Notes: generated from the letters alone by a model not told the origin. A stretch of 9,518 nt of DNA from Pseudanabaena sp. CAN_BIN31 (GCA_026785865.1 JAJAZG010000151.1:1-9518), one strand, 5' to 3'; numbered from the stretch's first letter, positions 1 through 5,933 are shown. Numbers and translations are program-made.

Positions 1-539
1 GCAATGAGGCGATCGCCCTGCGAAAAAATCCGATCTAAAAGTTCTTCTTGATCGATCAGCAAATCGCCATGCATCGATCCCATAAATATTTTGATGCCAC
101 AAGTAGGATTAGCGGTGAGCAAATCAGGCAAAACCTTACCAGTTGCCCCAATAAAAAATCCGTAATTAACCACACATTTGCTAGCCGCCCGACTAAGTTT
201 GTCATCTAGCGCCGCTTGCGTAATCGTGAGCGGACGAGTATTCGGCATTTCTAAAAAGCTGGTCACGCCACCCTTAGCGCAAGCATGACTCGCCGATCGC
301 AAGTCCTCTTTATGCTCCAGCCCTGGCTCACGAAAATGTACTTGCGGATCGATTACTCCCGCCATGAGGGTTAAGCCTGATGCTTCGATAATTTCTAAAG
401 GTTGATCATCAGCGCTTACTTCTGCAAGATCGATACTTGGGGCGATCGCCGCGATTTTTGCATCCCTGATATAAACATCGCCTAACAAAGTCTCGCGATC
501 GGGCCCAATAATCGTGCTTTGTCGAATTAATATGCTCAA
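1..539 (-). CDS. pyrC: Dihydroorotase (PyrC-like amidohydrolase), N-terminal 179 residues; the 3' end lies beyond the window
   Basis: Dihydroorotase interconverts N-carbamoyl-aspartate and dihydroorotate, the third step of cytosolic de novo pyrimidine synthesis. The visible part shows the amidohydrolase start of the TIM barrel: a metal-site strand reading GVIDPQVHFREPG at residues 61-73, the substrate-loop MPNT at 98-101, and GIKIFMG at 148-154, whose Lys150 is in the position of the carbamylated bridging lysine. The start is inferred to be TTG at 539, because AGGAA lies 7 nt upstream and no in-frame ATG exists before the upstream stop at 561-563. The usual HxH metal pair is QxH here (Gln66, His68). 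From memory, Bacteroidetes-type dihydroorotases read DDQVHFREPG, so this is probably a subfamily trait rather than damage. It could also be a related hydantoinase or allantoinase, but the flanking motifs favour dihydroorotase. The C-terminal half cannot be judged. Confidence 0.85.
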   Translation of the reverse strand, partial: MSILIRQSTIIGPDRETLLGDVYIRDAKIAAIAPSIDLAEVSADDQPLEIIEASGLTLMAGVIDPQVHFREPGLEHKEDLRSASHACAKGGVTSFLEMPNTRPLTITQAALDDKLSRAASKCVVNYGFFIGATGKVLPDLLTANPTCGIKIFMGSMHGDLLIDQEELLDRIFSQGDRLI

Positions 540-580
540 AATAAAATTCCTATTCGTTAATTAGATAGTTAGCCGATATC

Positions 581-598
581 TATAAATCTTGATTTATA
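581..598. promoter_or_regulatory. AT-rich 8-bp inverted repeat between the RHH gene and pyrC
   Basis: TATAAATC (581-588) and GATTTATA (591-598) form a perfect inverted repeat around a TT centre. It sits 42 bp upstream of the proposed pyrC start and 19 bp past the end of the ribbon-helix-helix gene. The 2-nt spacer is too tight for a good RNA hairpin and no T-run follows. A protein-binding palindrome is more plausible than a terminator, but chance in AT-rich DNA cannot be excluded. Confidence 0.25.
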
Positions 599-617
599 AG
601 ATAAGAAATAATTAATA

Positions 618-821
618 CTAAACTCCATAAGAACCGCTTCTTTCACTAGCCCTTTGCAACGGTTTATTTTTAGCCTTGCTTTCAATAAGCTCCCAATCAG
701 CATGTTCTAGCACAGCATCCAATACATCAGATAAATTACAACGTTGCTCATAGGCAATGCGTCTTAAAATATCGTGATGTTCTGGCAAAACATATACAGG
801 CTTCCTCTGTGTTTGCGCCAT
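618..821 (-). CDS. Small ribbon-helix-helix (CopG/Arc-like) protein, 67 aa
   Basis: This is a 67-residue basic protein. Residues 7-44 fit a ribbon-helix-helix DNA-binding fold: a short strand (KPVYVLPE), a first helix (HHDILRRIAYEQR), a turn (CNLSD) and a second helix (VLDAVLEHADWEL). Such proteins bind operators as dimers through the N-terminal strand and often act as antitoxins or autoregulators. The C-terminal 20 residues are polar and probably disordered. The ATG at 821 is used; no clear Shine-Dalgarno precedes it. No toxin gene is adjacent, since the next gene on this strand is pyrC. It lies divergent from the HaeIII-like methyltransferase with 147 bp between them, so it could regulate itself, that gene, or neither. 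The fold is inferred from the pattern and the partner is unknown. Confidence 0.55.
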   Translation of the reverse strand: MAQTQRKPVYVLPEHHDILRRIAYEQRCNLSDVLDAVLEHADWELIESKAKNKPLQRASERSGSYGV

Positions 822-837
822 TTTTAACTTAGTTATA

Positions 838-859
838 GGTACACTATCTTCATCGTACC
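838..859. promoter_or_regulatory. Candidate operator: inverted repeat GGTAC-N12-GTACC
   Basis: GGTAC (838-842) and GTACC (855-859) are perfect inverted copies with 12 nt between them, 17 bp start to start. They lie 17-38 bp upstream of the ribbon-helix-helix start codon. The proximal half-site adjoins a possible minus-strand -10 element (TATAAC, 832-837). The placement suits an autoregulatory operator of the RHH protein, which is an inference only. Confidence 0.3.
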
Positions 860-884
860 ATAGCTAAACACATGATTTGATAAT

Positions 885-913
885 TTGACAATTGGCTAAT
901 TAGCTGGTTTAAT
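885..913 (+). promoter_or_regulatory. Candidate sigma-70-type promoter of the first methyltransferase gene
   Basis: A perfect -35 hexamer TTGACA (885-890) is followed, after 17 nt, by TTTAAT (908-913), one mismatch from TATAAT. Transcription from here would leave a leader of about 50 nt before the ATG at 969. The leader has no strong Shine-Dalgarno near the ATG. This is the best consensus promoter in the window. Confidence 0.5.
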
Positions 914-968
914 TAATTAAGTAATGAATTTAAAATCAAAAATCTCTCGTAAAGGTATCTGAAATCTA

Positions 969-2015
969 ATGAGCAAATCAGTTATAGCTCTATTCTCAGG
1001 TTGTGGAGGTTTAGATTTAGGCTTTCGTCAAGCTGGTTTTAATGTCCCATGGGCTAATGAGTATGACAAAGACATTTGGGAAACTTACGAAAGAAATCAT
1101 GTAGATACTGTGCTGGATCGGCGCGATATCCGCAAAATTACTTCAGAAGAGATTCCTGATTGTCTAGGAATTATTGGTGGGCCCCCTTGTCAAAGTTGGA
1201 GCGAAGGAGGCACACAAAGAGGAATTGATGATGCTCGTGGTCAGTTATTTCTAGACTATATTCGTATTCTTAGAGATAAGCAGCCTCGGTTCTTTTTAGC
1301 TGAAAATGTATCAGGAATGATGCATAAAAAACATCAGCAAGCTTTTGGAAATATCATTGCATCTCTTGAAGAGGCTGGGTATGTAGTTTCTTTTGCATTG
1401 TTAAATGCTAAAAATTACAATGTCCCTCAAGAAAGAAAGCGTGTAATTTTTATTGGCTACCACGTCGATCTAAATAAACATTTTGACTTTAATTTAGTCC
1501 AGAAATCACAGAATATTCCTACTTTAAAAGATGCAATTTGGGATTTACGAGAATCGGCACTTCCTGCTTTGCCAACTTGTAAAACCAATGGCGAAGATTG
1601 CTTAGTTCATAATCATGAATATATGACGGGAGGATTTTCCAGTATATATATGTCTCGCAATCGAGTGCGTAATTGGGATGAGTCATCATTCACAATTCAA
1701 GCAGGAGGTCGTCACGCTCCGATTCATCCACAAGCTAATAAAATGATTTGGGTTGGTAAGGATGAATGGATGTTTGATCCTAATTCACCAAATCCTTATA
1801 GAAGATTGTCGGTTAGAGAATGCGCTAGAGTTCAGGATTTTCCTGATGATTTTACTTTTTATTATAAAAACTTGGCTCATGGATACAAAATGATTGGGAA
1901 CGCTGTTCCTGTAAACCTCGGCTACGCTTTAGCTAAAGCAATCAAATTGCAACTTGCTGAACCAGAGAATATCTTAAAAGCTCATAATTCTAGTCAACTA
2001 AGTCGCGCTCTCTGA
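969..2015 (+). CDS. M1: DNA cytosine-5 methyltransferase, M.HaeIII-like (probable GGCC specificity)
   Basis: Transfers a methyl group from S-adenosylmethionine to C5 of a target cytosine. All core motifs are present in order: I (ALFSGCGGLDLGF, 7-19), IV (GGPPCQSWSEGG, 70-81, catalytic Cys74), VI (AENV, 111-114), VIII (QERKR, 154-158), target-recognition domain about 175-275, IX (RRLSVRECARVQDFP, 278-292) and X (GNAVPV, 310-315). Length (348 aa) suits a compact Type II methyltransferase. The whole chain closely follows M.HaeIII as I remember it, including GIDDARG, AENVSGMM, MSRNRVRNW and FTIQAGGR in the recognition region. GGCC is therefore the likely target. Its last 18 nt overlap the 3' end of the convergent R1 gene, the layout expected of a cognate pair. 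No HIP1 octamer occurs inside it. The ATG at 969 places motif I at the usual distance from the N-terminus. Confidence 0.93.
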   Translation: MSKSVIALFSGCGGLDLGFRQAGFNVPWANEYDKDIWETYERNHVDTVLDRRDIRKITSEEIPDCLGIIGGPPCQSWSEGGTQRGIDDARGQLFLDYIRILRDKQPRFFLAENVSGMMHKKHQQAFGNIIASLEEAGYVVSFALLNAKNYNVPQERKRVIFIGYHVDLNKHFDFNLVQKSQNIPTLKDAIWDLRESALPALPTCKTNGEDCLVHNHEYMTGGFSSIYMSRNRVRNWDESSFTIQAGGRHAPIHPQANKMIWVGKDEWMFDPNSPNPYRRLSVRECARVQDFPDDFTFYYKNLAHGYKMIGNAVPVNLGYALAKAIKLQLAEPENILKAHNSSQLSRAL

Positions 2016-2867
2016 GTAGAATTGCCATTTTCTTGTTGGATTGGGTCTTAGCGGTATGCGAATTTTATAATCAGCTTGTAAGGTGTCAAGAATATGATTA
2101 TGATTAAGTCCATTAGGGAAAACTTCGGTAAATTTACCTAGTTTCATTAAATCCTTAATACTTGTCACGTCTGTAATTTCAGACAAAGGCTGATGTGGTT
2201 CAAATTTTGTGTAGACATTTTTGCCTCTATTACTAGCCTCTGTAAAAGGATTAATAGGTCTAAAAATCACTCTAATTTTTTCACTGAGTCGTTGTATTGT
2301 TTCAAGGTCAAGTGGCGACAATTTCTCTACAATATCTTGAATTGATTTGGGATACTCATCAGAAACATATAAACAATTTGCTGCATTATCTTTCTCCCCA
2401 AAGCCACAGACGATCTTTTTCAGATCTTCGAGATTATCAAAAATATCTAAAAATGGAATAAATGTATCGCCAGTTCTCTCTCCAAAACTAATGCTTACAC
2501 CTACAAAAAGATTTGCATTAGATTTATTAGCCCATTCGTTAGCCCATAAACTTGTTTTTGCAGTTAACTTATCAAATACCTTACGCCCAAATTCATTTAT
2601 AAATCTTTCATGCCCATACCAATTACCAAAGTAACCTGCATTACCAAGTTTTGCAGAGATTTTAAGTGGGTTGGATTTCTGAAACTTTATCAGGACATCT
2701 GTTTTATTGTTTGAGCTATTATTCCCAACTTTTGTTGATTCAGTAATTATATCTTCTGATAAAATTCCTATTTTTTGCATCCATTCAGGTATATTTTGAG
2801 GTAAGCAAGTACCAATTTTTGCTGCATTTGCGATCGCTTTTTCTAAATCCTGAGATAATTTTGACAT
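1998..2867 (-). CDS. R1: candidate Type II restriction endonuclease (PD-(D/E)XK-like), family not recognised
   Basis: I do not recognise this 289-residue protein from a named family. It has a plausible nuclease core: KTDVLIKF (55-62, Asp57) then LKISAKLG (68-75), giving D-x13-SxK with Lys73. Some PD-(D/E)XK restriction enzymes carry Ser in place of the first acidic residue. A conserved-looking block GNWYGHERFINEFG follows at 81-94. The C-terminal half mixes charged helices and strands with no membrane segments. The ATG at 2867 is preferred over a TTG at 2873 because GGAAG lies 9 nt upstream of the ATG but only 3 nt from the TTG. It converges with M1 (18-nt overlap) and diverges from M2 (83 bp), so either methyltransferase could be its partner; the overlap favours M1. 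One HIP1 octamer lies inside. Function is inferred from context and the weak motif. Confidence 0.62.
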   Translation of the reverse strand: MSKLSQDLEKAIANAAKIGTCLPQNIPEWMQKIGILSEDIITESTKVGNNSSNNKTDVLIKFQKSNPLKISAKLGNAGYFGNWYGHERFINEFGRKVFDKLTAKTSLWANEWANKSNANLFVGVSISFGERTGDTFIPFLDIFDNLEDLKKIVCGFGEKDNAANCLYVSDEYPKSIQDIVEKLSPLDLETIQRLSEKIRVIFRPINPFTEASNRGKNVYTKFEPHQPLSEITDVTSIKDLMKLGKFTEVFPNGLNHNHILDTLQADYKIRIPLRPNPTRKWQFYSESAT

Positions 2868-2950
2868 AATCAAAGTCTTCCGACGTTTTAATATCTGATA
2901 ATACTATAGTTATTAAGTTTAATTTAATACAGTAAATACATCGCAAAATC
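2868..2950. promoter_or_regulatory. Divergent control region between R1 and M2 with palindrome ACTATAGT
   Basis: These 83 bp must hold the promoters of both R1 (leftward) and M2 (rightward) unless one is read from outside. The AT-rich stretch contains an 8-bp palindrome ACTATAGT (2903-2910) flanked by imperfectly matching TAAT and TATTA. GGAAG (read on the minus strand, about 2879-2883) serves R1. No convincing -35/-10 pair could be fixed in either direction, and M2 has no evident Shine-Dalgarno. The palindrome loosely recalls the ACT...AGT half-sites of restriction-modification controller proteins, but no controller gene is present. Confidence 0.35.
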
Positions 2951-4141
2951 ATGAGAAAAAAATTTATAGATCTATTTTCTGGTGCAGGCGGAATGTCTTG
3001 CGGATTAGAGATGGCTGGCTGGCATTGCCTGTTGGGAATTGACCACGATCGCACAGCTATTGAAACTTTTCGGCATAATCATCCAAAATCACAGGCGATC
3101 GCGGGAGATATTCGGGAAATATCCAATCAACAAATACAGGAAATTATCAATTATCAAAAAGTTGATCTAATCTGTGGCGGGCCACCTTGCCAAGGATTTT
3201 CTACGATTGGACAAAACGATCATCAAGATGAGCGAAATTTTTTATTCATTGAATTTCTAAGAATTGTCGAAGCTCTAAAACCTGAGTACATTATTGTTGA
3301 AAATGTAACAGGACTTTTATCAAAAAGAAATGAAAGCGTCTTAAAAGCAATAATTAAGAGCTTTACAGATTTGGGCTATACCATAGATGTCAAAGTATTA
3401 TCAGCACATCATTATGGAGTTCCAGAAAAAAGAAGAAGGACAATTTTTTTAGGTAATCGATTCGGTGTAAAAAATATTTATCCAGATAAAATATTTAAGG
3501 ATTCAGATCAAGATCTTCAAGATTTATCTTTACCTCGAACTGTTGGGTGGGCTTTTGATAATTTACTGAAATTAAATGGTGAAATTCTAAATCATGATAT
3601 CAAGCGATCGCAAATAGCCAATGATTTAGAAAGAGAAAGAATTAGCCATATACCCGAAGGTAAAAGTGTTAGATACGAAAAAGATCAGTTAGCCTATTTA
3701 CCTGAAAGTCTATGGTTTGATGTCGATTGGTCAAGTATTCATGAAGAGCGATTTAGAGAAGCCAAATTAAATCGACTCGATTTCCATAATTGTGCAAATA
3801 CGATTAATACCAGTCGCACAACCTATTATCATCCAGTTGAAAATCGCTATTTAACAGCTAGGGAAGCAGCAGCAATTCAATCTTTCCCATCTGATTATTT
3901 TTTTTGCGGTACTATAACTCAACAATGGCGGCAAATTGGCAATGCAGTTCCCCCTCTTCTTGCAAAAGCGATCGGTGAGTCTATACTTGATTTAGATTCG
4001 CGCAAAAGTAATATGGAAGAAACTAAGTCAATTGATGATATTCAAGCAATTAGATCTAAAGCGTTCTCTTACAAAGAAAATACTTTTAATAAATCTAAGC
4101 AAATTGACAACTCAAAATCTAATCAACTTGCATTATTTTAA
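2951..4141 (+). CDS. M2: DNA cytosine-5 methyltransferase with C-terminal clamp-binding-like tail
   Basis: A second cytosine-5 methyltransferase, 396 aa. Motif I is FIDLFSGAGGMSCGLEMAG (5-23). Motif IV is GGPPCQGFS (76-84, catalytic Cys80). Motif VI is VENV (116-119), motif VIII is EKRRRTIFLG (159-168), motif IX is RYLTAREAAAIQSFP (299-313) and motif X is RQIGNAVPPLLAKAI (327-341). The recognition domain is about 195-298 and includes INTSRTTYYHP. It is not a duplicate of M1, because the recognition regions and N-terminal details differ; I cannot assign a target sequence. After motif X comes a polar, probably flexible tail of about 45 residues ending in NQLALF, which resembles the bacterial sliding-clamp-binding consensus QLxLF. 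The gene faces R2 with 19 bp between stop codons and diverges from R1. It carries two HIP1 octamers. Confidence 0.93.
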   Translation: MRKKFIDLFSGAGGMSCGLEMAGWHCLLGIDHDRTAIETFRHNHPKSQAIAGDIREISNQQIQEIINYQKVDLICGGPPCQGFSTIGQNDHQDERNFLFIEFLRIVEALKPEYIIVENVTGLLSKRNESVLKAIIKSFTDLGYTIDVKVLSAHHYGVPEKRRRTIFLGNRFGVKNIYPDKIFKDSDQDLQDLSLPRTVGWAFDNLLKLNGEILNHDIKRSQIANDLERERISHIPEGKSVRYEKDQLAYLPESLWFDVDWSSIHEERFREAKLNRLDFHNCANTINTSRTTYYHPVENRYLTAREAAAIQSFPSDYFFCGTITQQWRQIGNAVPPLLAKAIGESILDLDSRKSNMEETKSIDDIQAIRSKAFSYKENTFNKSKQIDNSKSNQLALF

Positions 4142-4160
4142 ATTGAAAAATATATCAAAA

Positions 4161-4823
4161 TCAAATAATTGTCGGAAATTCACGTCCATCTTTTTGTTCA
4201 AGATCATAGTAAGACTTTTTAGGTTTTTTCTTTTTATCTACTTTCAAAACTGCATAAAATCCATACTTATAGATAGGAACACTATGAATAGTTTTAGCTC
4301 TCAATCGCAACTTCATTTTACAAGCAAATTGCGATGTACCTAATGAGAGAATATCTTGTTTGAGGTGATAAAATCCGTATCCTCCAATCTGGATATAGTA
4401 GCAATTTTTACTGCTATAAAAATCGTACAAACTATTAATATCAATTTCCACCTCGTCTTCAAAAGCTTTTTGATCTTGTTTTTTCTGCTGACAGGTAATC
4501 TCCTCTTTGGGGATGGAGTATCGGTTAGGAATGAAGTTTTTTGCATTAATAATATTTAAAATGCCAACAGATGTATAAAACAAAGTTACAGCATCTTCAA
4601 CACACCAACTCCAAATTCCATTATCCCAGCGCAACATTTTCTGTCCGTAATCTGCATCCAGATCGAGTTTAACCTCTAGATTACATTCCTGAAAATCAAA
4701 TGAAAACTTTATATCCGTTAAATTTCCTGCCCCACCTCTAGTTGAGCCAATGACAATTAATCCTTTTGAAGTCAATAAGTCAAAAATACTTTGCTCATAA
4801 TCATCACCTTTGTTGTATCCCAT
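4161..4823 (-). CDS. R2: candidate restriction endonuclease (PD-(D/E)XK fold), 220 aa, family not recognised
   Basis: The N-terminal 65 residues look like a PD-(D/E)XK nuclease core. A helix carries Glu10 (DDYEQSIFDLL, 7-17). A Gly-rich turn leads to LTDIKF (35-40, Asp37). After 12 residues comes LEVKLDLDADYGQKML (49-64) with the ExK pair Glu50/Lys52. Such cores occur in Type II endonucleases and Holliday-junction resolvases. The middle (about 68-105) and the Lys-rich C-terminus (196-204) would provide DNA contacts, with no membrane segment. The gene is convergent with M2 (19-bp gap), which suggests it is the M2 cognate. It lies 68 bp downstream of scpB on the same strand, so read-through is possible. 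It has no HIP1 octamer and looks AT-rich. Specificity is unknown and the endonuclease role is inferred from motif plus context. Confidence 0.65.
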   Translation of the reverse strand: MGYNKGDDYEQSIFDLLTSKGLIVIGSTRGGAGNLTDIKFSFDFQECNLEVKLDLDADYGQKMLRWDNGIWSWCVEDAVTLFYTSVGILNIINAKNFIPNRYSIPKEEITCQQKKQDQKAFEDEVEIDINSLYDFYSSKNCYYIQIGGYGFYHLKQDILSLGTSQFACKMKLRLRAKTIHSVPIYKYGFYAVLKVDKKKKPKKSYYDLEQKDGREFPTII

Positions 4824-4838
4824 GATTTTTCTCGCAAT

Positions 4839-4851
4839 CGATAAATTATCG
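4839..4851. promoter_or_regulatory. Palindrome CGATAA-A-TTATCG upstream of R2
   Basis: Two 6-bp inverted arms flank a single central base, 16-28 bp upstream of the R2 start codon. The hexamer TCGCAA also occurs as a direct repeat on its flanks (4832-4837, 4849-4854). No T-run follows, so it does not look like a terminator for scpB. An operator near the R2 promoter or leader is possible but untested. Confidence 0.3.
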
Positions 4852-4891
4852 CAAGATTACATGAAAGTGACGATATAAATATCAAATATGA

Positions 4892-5527
4892 CTAAATTAA
4901 CTTGGTTAATTCATCGATTTCAAAATATTGATGAAACTTGTTTGTCACATGCAAAACCGACGATCGCCCCTCGACTTGTCGCTTCTTTTTCACAAATCCC
5001 TGCTCGACTAATTCCTGCACATGTTGATAAGCCCCCGCACCGCGCAACTCGATTAGCTCTGATTGCACAATATTTTTTTTAAGCGCGATCGCTGCCAAAG
5101 TCCGCAAAGTACCGCGACCCAAATCCACAGGAATTAATTTATTAACCAAATCCTCGAACTCCGATCGCAACCTCAGCGAAAAGCCCATATCGGTCTCGAC
5201 AATTTCTAAGGCGCTATCTCGATGAGCATATTCCGAAATTAAGTCAATCAACCCCATTTCGGCATCTTCAGTTTCGCAACCCAAAGCATCGGCGATCGCC
5301 GCCAAATTCATCGGTTTGCCCTTCAGGTACAAAACCGCCTCTACTTTTTGCTTAAATGATTTGGCGATCGGTAATTCTGGTTGCTCATAGCCAGCCATTG
5401 ACAAAGACAATGGCGCAGTAGTTTCCACTAATTCTACTGGCTTTTCAAGCTCAAAAGACTGTTCTGGCTGTAGTTCGAGAGCATCGATTGGATCGACAGG
5501 TTGTTCAAAAGGCAATACATTCGTCAT
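4892..5527 (-). CDS. scpB: Segregation and condensation protein B (ScpB)
   Basis: ScpB is the winged-helix dimer that joins the kleisin ScpA and SMC in the bacterial condensin complex, which organises and helps segregate the chromosome. Residues 56-130 form the first winged-helix domain (KVEAVLYLKGKPMNLAAIADALG, split across 61-83). Residues 138-205 form the second, with LRTLAAIALKKNIVQSELIEL (141-161) and the wing FVKKKRQVEGRSSVLHVTNKF (178-198). The first 55 residues are acidic, proline-containing and probably disordered; such extensions are common in cyanobacterial ScpB. The start at 5527 keeps this extension; Met44 would be an alternative. No strong Shine-Dalgarno is seen. ScpA is not adjacent, which is usual in cyanobacteria. 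It diverges from crr7 with 83 bp between them and carries two HIP1 octamers. Confidence 0.9.
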   Translation of the reverse strand: MTNVLPFEQPVDPIDALELQPEQSFELEKPVELVETTAPLSLSMAGYEQPELPIAKSFKQKVEAVLYLKGKPMNLAAIADALGCETEDAEMGLIDLISEYAHRDSALEIVETDMGFSLRLRSEFEDLVNKLIPVDLGRGTLRTLAAIALKKNIVQSELIELRGAGAYQHVQELVEQGFVKKKRQVEGRSSVLHVTNKFHQYFEIDELTKLI

Positions 5528-5544
5528 GCTAAAATTCTAACCGA

Positions 5545-5573
5545 GTAGAGTCGGCGCTTTACGCCACTTCTAC
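5545..5573. repeat. Imperfect stem-loop in the scpB/crr7 divergent region
   Basis: Arms 5545-5556 and 5562-5573 pair over 9 of 12 positions: GTAGA/TCTAC outside and GGCG/CGCC inside a three-base mismatch, with a 5-nt loop CTTTA. The GC-rich loop and GCGC motifs resemble small dispersed cyanobacterial palindromes. Lying between two divergent starts, it could also affect expression of scpB or crr7. Confidence 0.35.
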
Positions 5574-5610
5574 GCGCTTAAACAAAAAATTCACGTATCT
5601 GAGAAAACCT

Positions 5611-5871
5611 ATGCCAAGCAGCATGATGTATTACGAAGATACCTATGTGGTGCTGCCTCCTGATATGCAAGAACAGTTTGTCACTACGCCCGAATTGGAG
5701 CAACTTTTACAAGGTCTGCTCGCTGATATTCAACATCAGGATCTTCCTACCGATTTACAAAATCTCACCACAGTTAATGAGCGAGTTCAACGCTTAGTTA
5801 AAACTGCTTGCGATCTAGATTGTGGCGATCGCGGCATATGGCAATGGTACGTCGTTCGGCTAGACAAATAA
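5611..5871 (+). CDS. crr7: CRR7 (CHLORORESPIRATORY REDUCTION 7) family protein
   Basis: This 86-residue soluble protein matches the CRR7 pattern as I recall it: DTYVVLPP near the N-terminus (10-17), EQFVTTPELEQLL (21-33), the DLPTDLQNL block (44-52) and a C-terminal CDLDCGDRGIWQWYVVRL (67-84). In plants CRR7 is a stromal factor needed for assembly of the NDH complex subcomplex A; the cyanobacterial homologue presumably helps NDH-1 assembly, an inference from the plant protein. The ATG at 5611 has GAGA about 7-10 nt upstream; Met5 and Met6 are alternative starts. It diverges from scpB. A HIP1 octamer lies near its 3' end, and a 29-codon ORF overlaps its last 28 nt in another frame. Confidence 0.75.
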   Translation: MPSSMMYYEDTYVVLPPDMQEQFVTTPELEQLLQGLLADIQHQDLPTDLQNLTTVNERVQRLVKTACDLDCGDRGIWQWYVVRLDK

Positions 5872-5933
5872 TCGAGCTTGATCGAGCTAAAAAGTACATT
5901 TGTGAATATTGCGGCGGCGGTGGAACTGCGTAG
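5844..5933 (+). CDS. Possible 29-aa small protein with one CxxCxGxG zinc motif, overlapping the crr7 end
   Basis: An ATG at 5844, inside the 3' end of crr7 in a different frame, opens 29 codons ending at TAG 5931-5933. The peptide begins basic (MVRRSARQ) and ends KKYICEYCGGGGTA, containing a single CxxCxGxG repeat of the kind found in DnaJ-type zinc fingers and small plastid thiol proteins. The region has the direct repeat ATCGAGCT (5871-5878, 5881-5888) within it. No clear Shine-Dalgarno is present. It may be a real small gene translationally coupled to crr7, the remnant of a longer zinc-ribbon protein, or chance. Confidence 0.25.
   Translation: MVRRSARQIIELDRAKKYICEYCGGGGTA

Noticed and set aside
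2347..2634. 95-codon + strand open frame inside R1
   Set aside because: It is antisense to R1, has low-complexity content and no start context or recognisable domain.
1998..2867. Assigning R1 to the HaeIII or NgoPII endonuclease families
   Set aside because: The HaeIII-like identity of M1 invites it, but I could not match R1 to the sequences of those enzymes that I recall.
2903..2910. Restriction-modification controller (C-protein) box
   Set aside because: A single 8-bp palindrome with no helix-turn-helix controller gene in the island is too little to call a C-box.
2785..3054. 89-codon - strand open frame across the R1/M2 spacer
   Set aside because: It overlaps the start regions of two better-supported genes, one of them the strong motif I region of M2, and has no domain.
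4032..4343. 103-codon + strand open frame overlapping the M2 tail and R2 end
   Set aside because: It is a Lys/Phe-rich shadow frame of AT-rich DNA overlapping two better genes.
4340..4559. Two short open frames, one on each strand, within R2
   Set aside because: Both lie wholly inside the R2 coding region in other frames and show no domain or start signal.
4888..5082. 64-codon + strand open frame
   Set aside because: It is antisense to the C-terminal domain of ScpB, which has clear family support.
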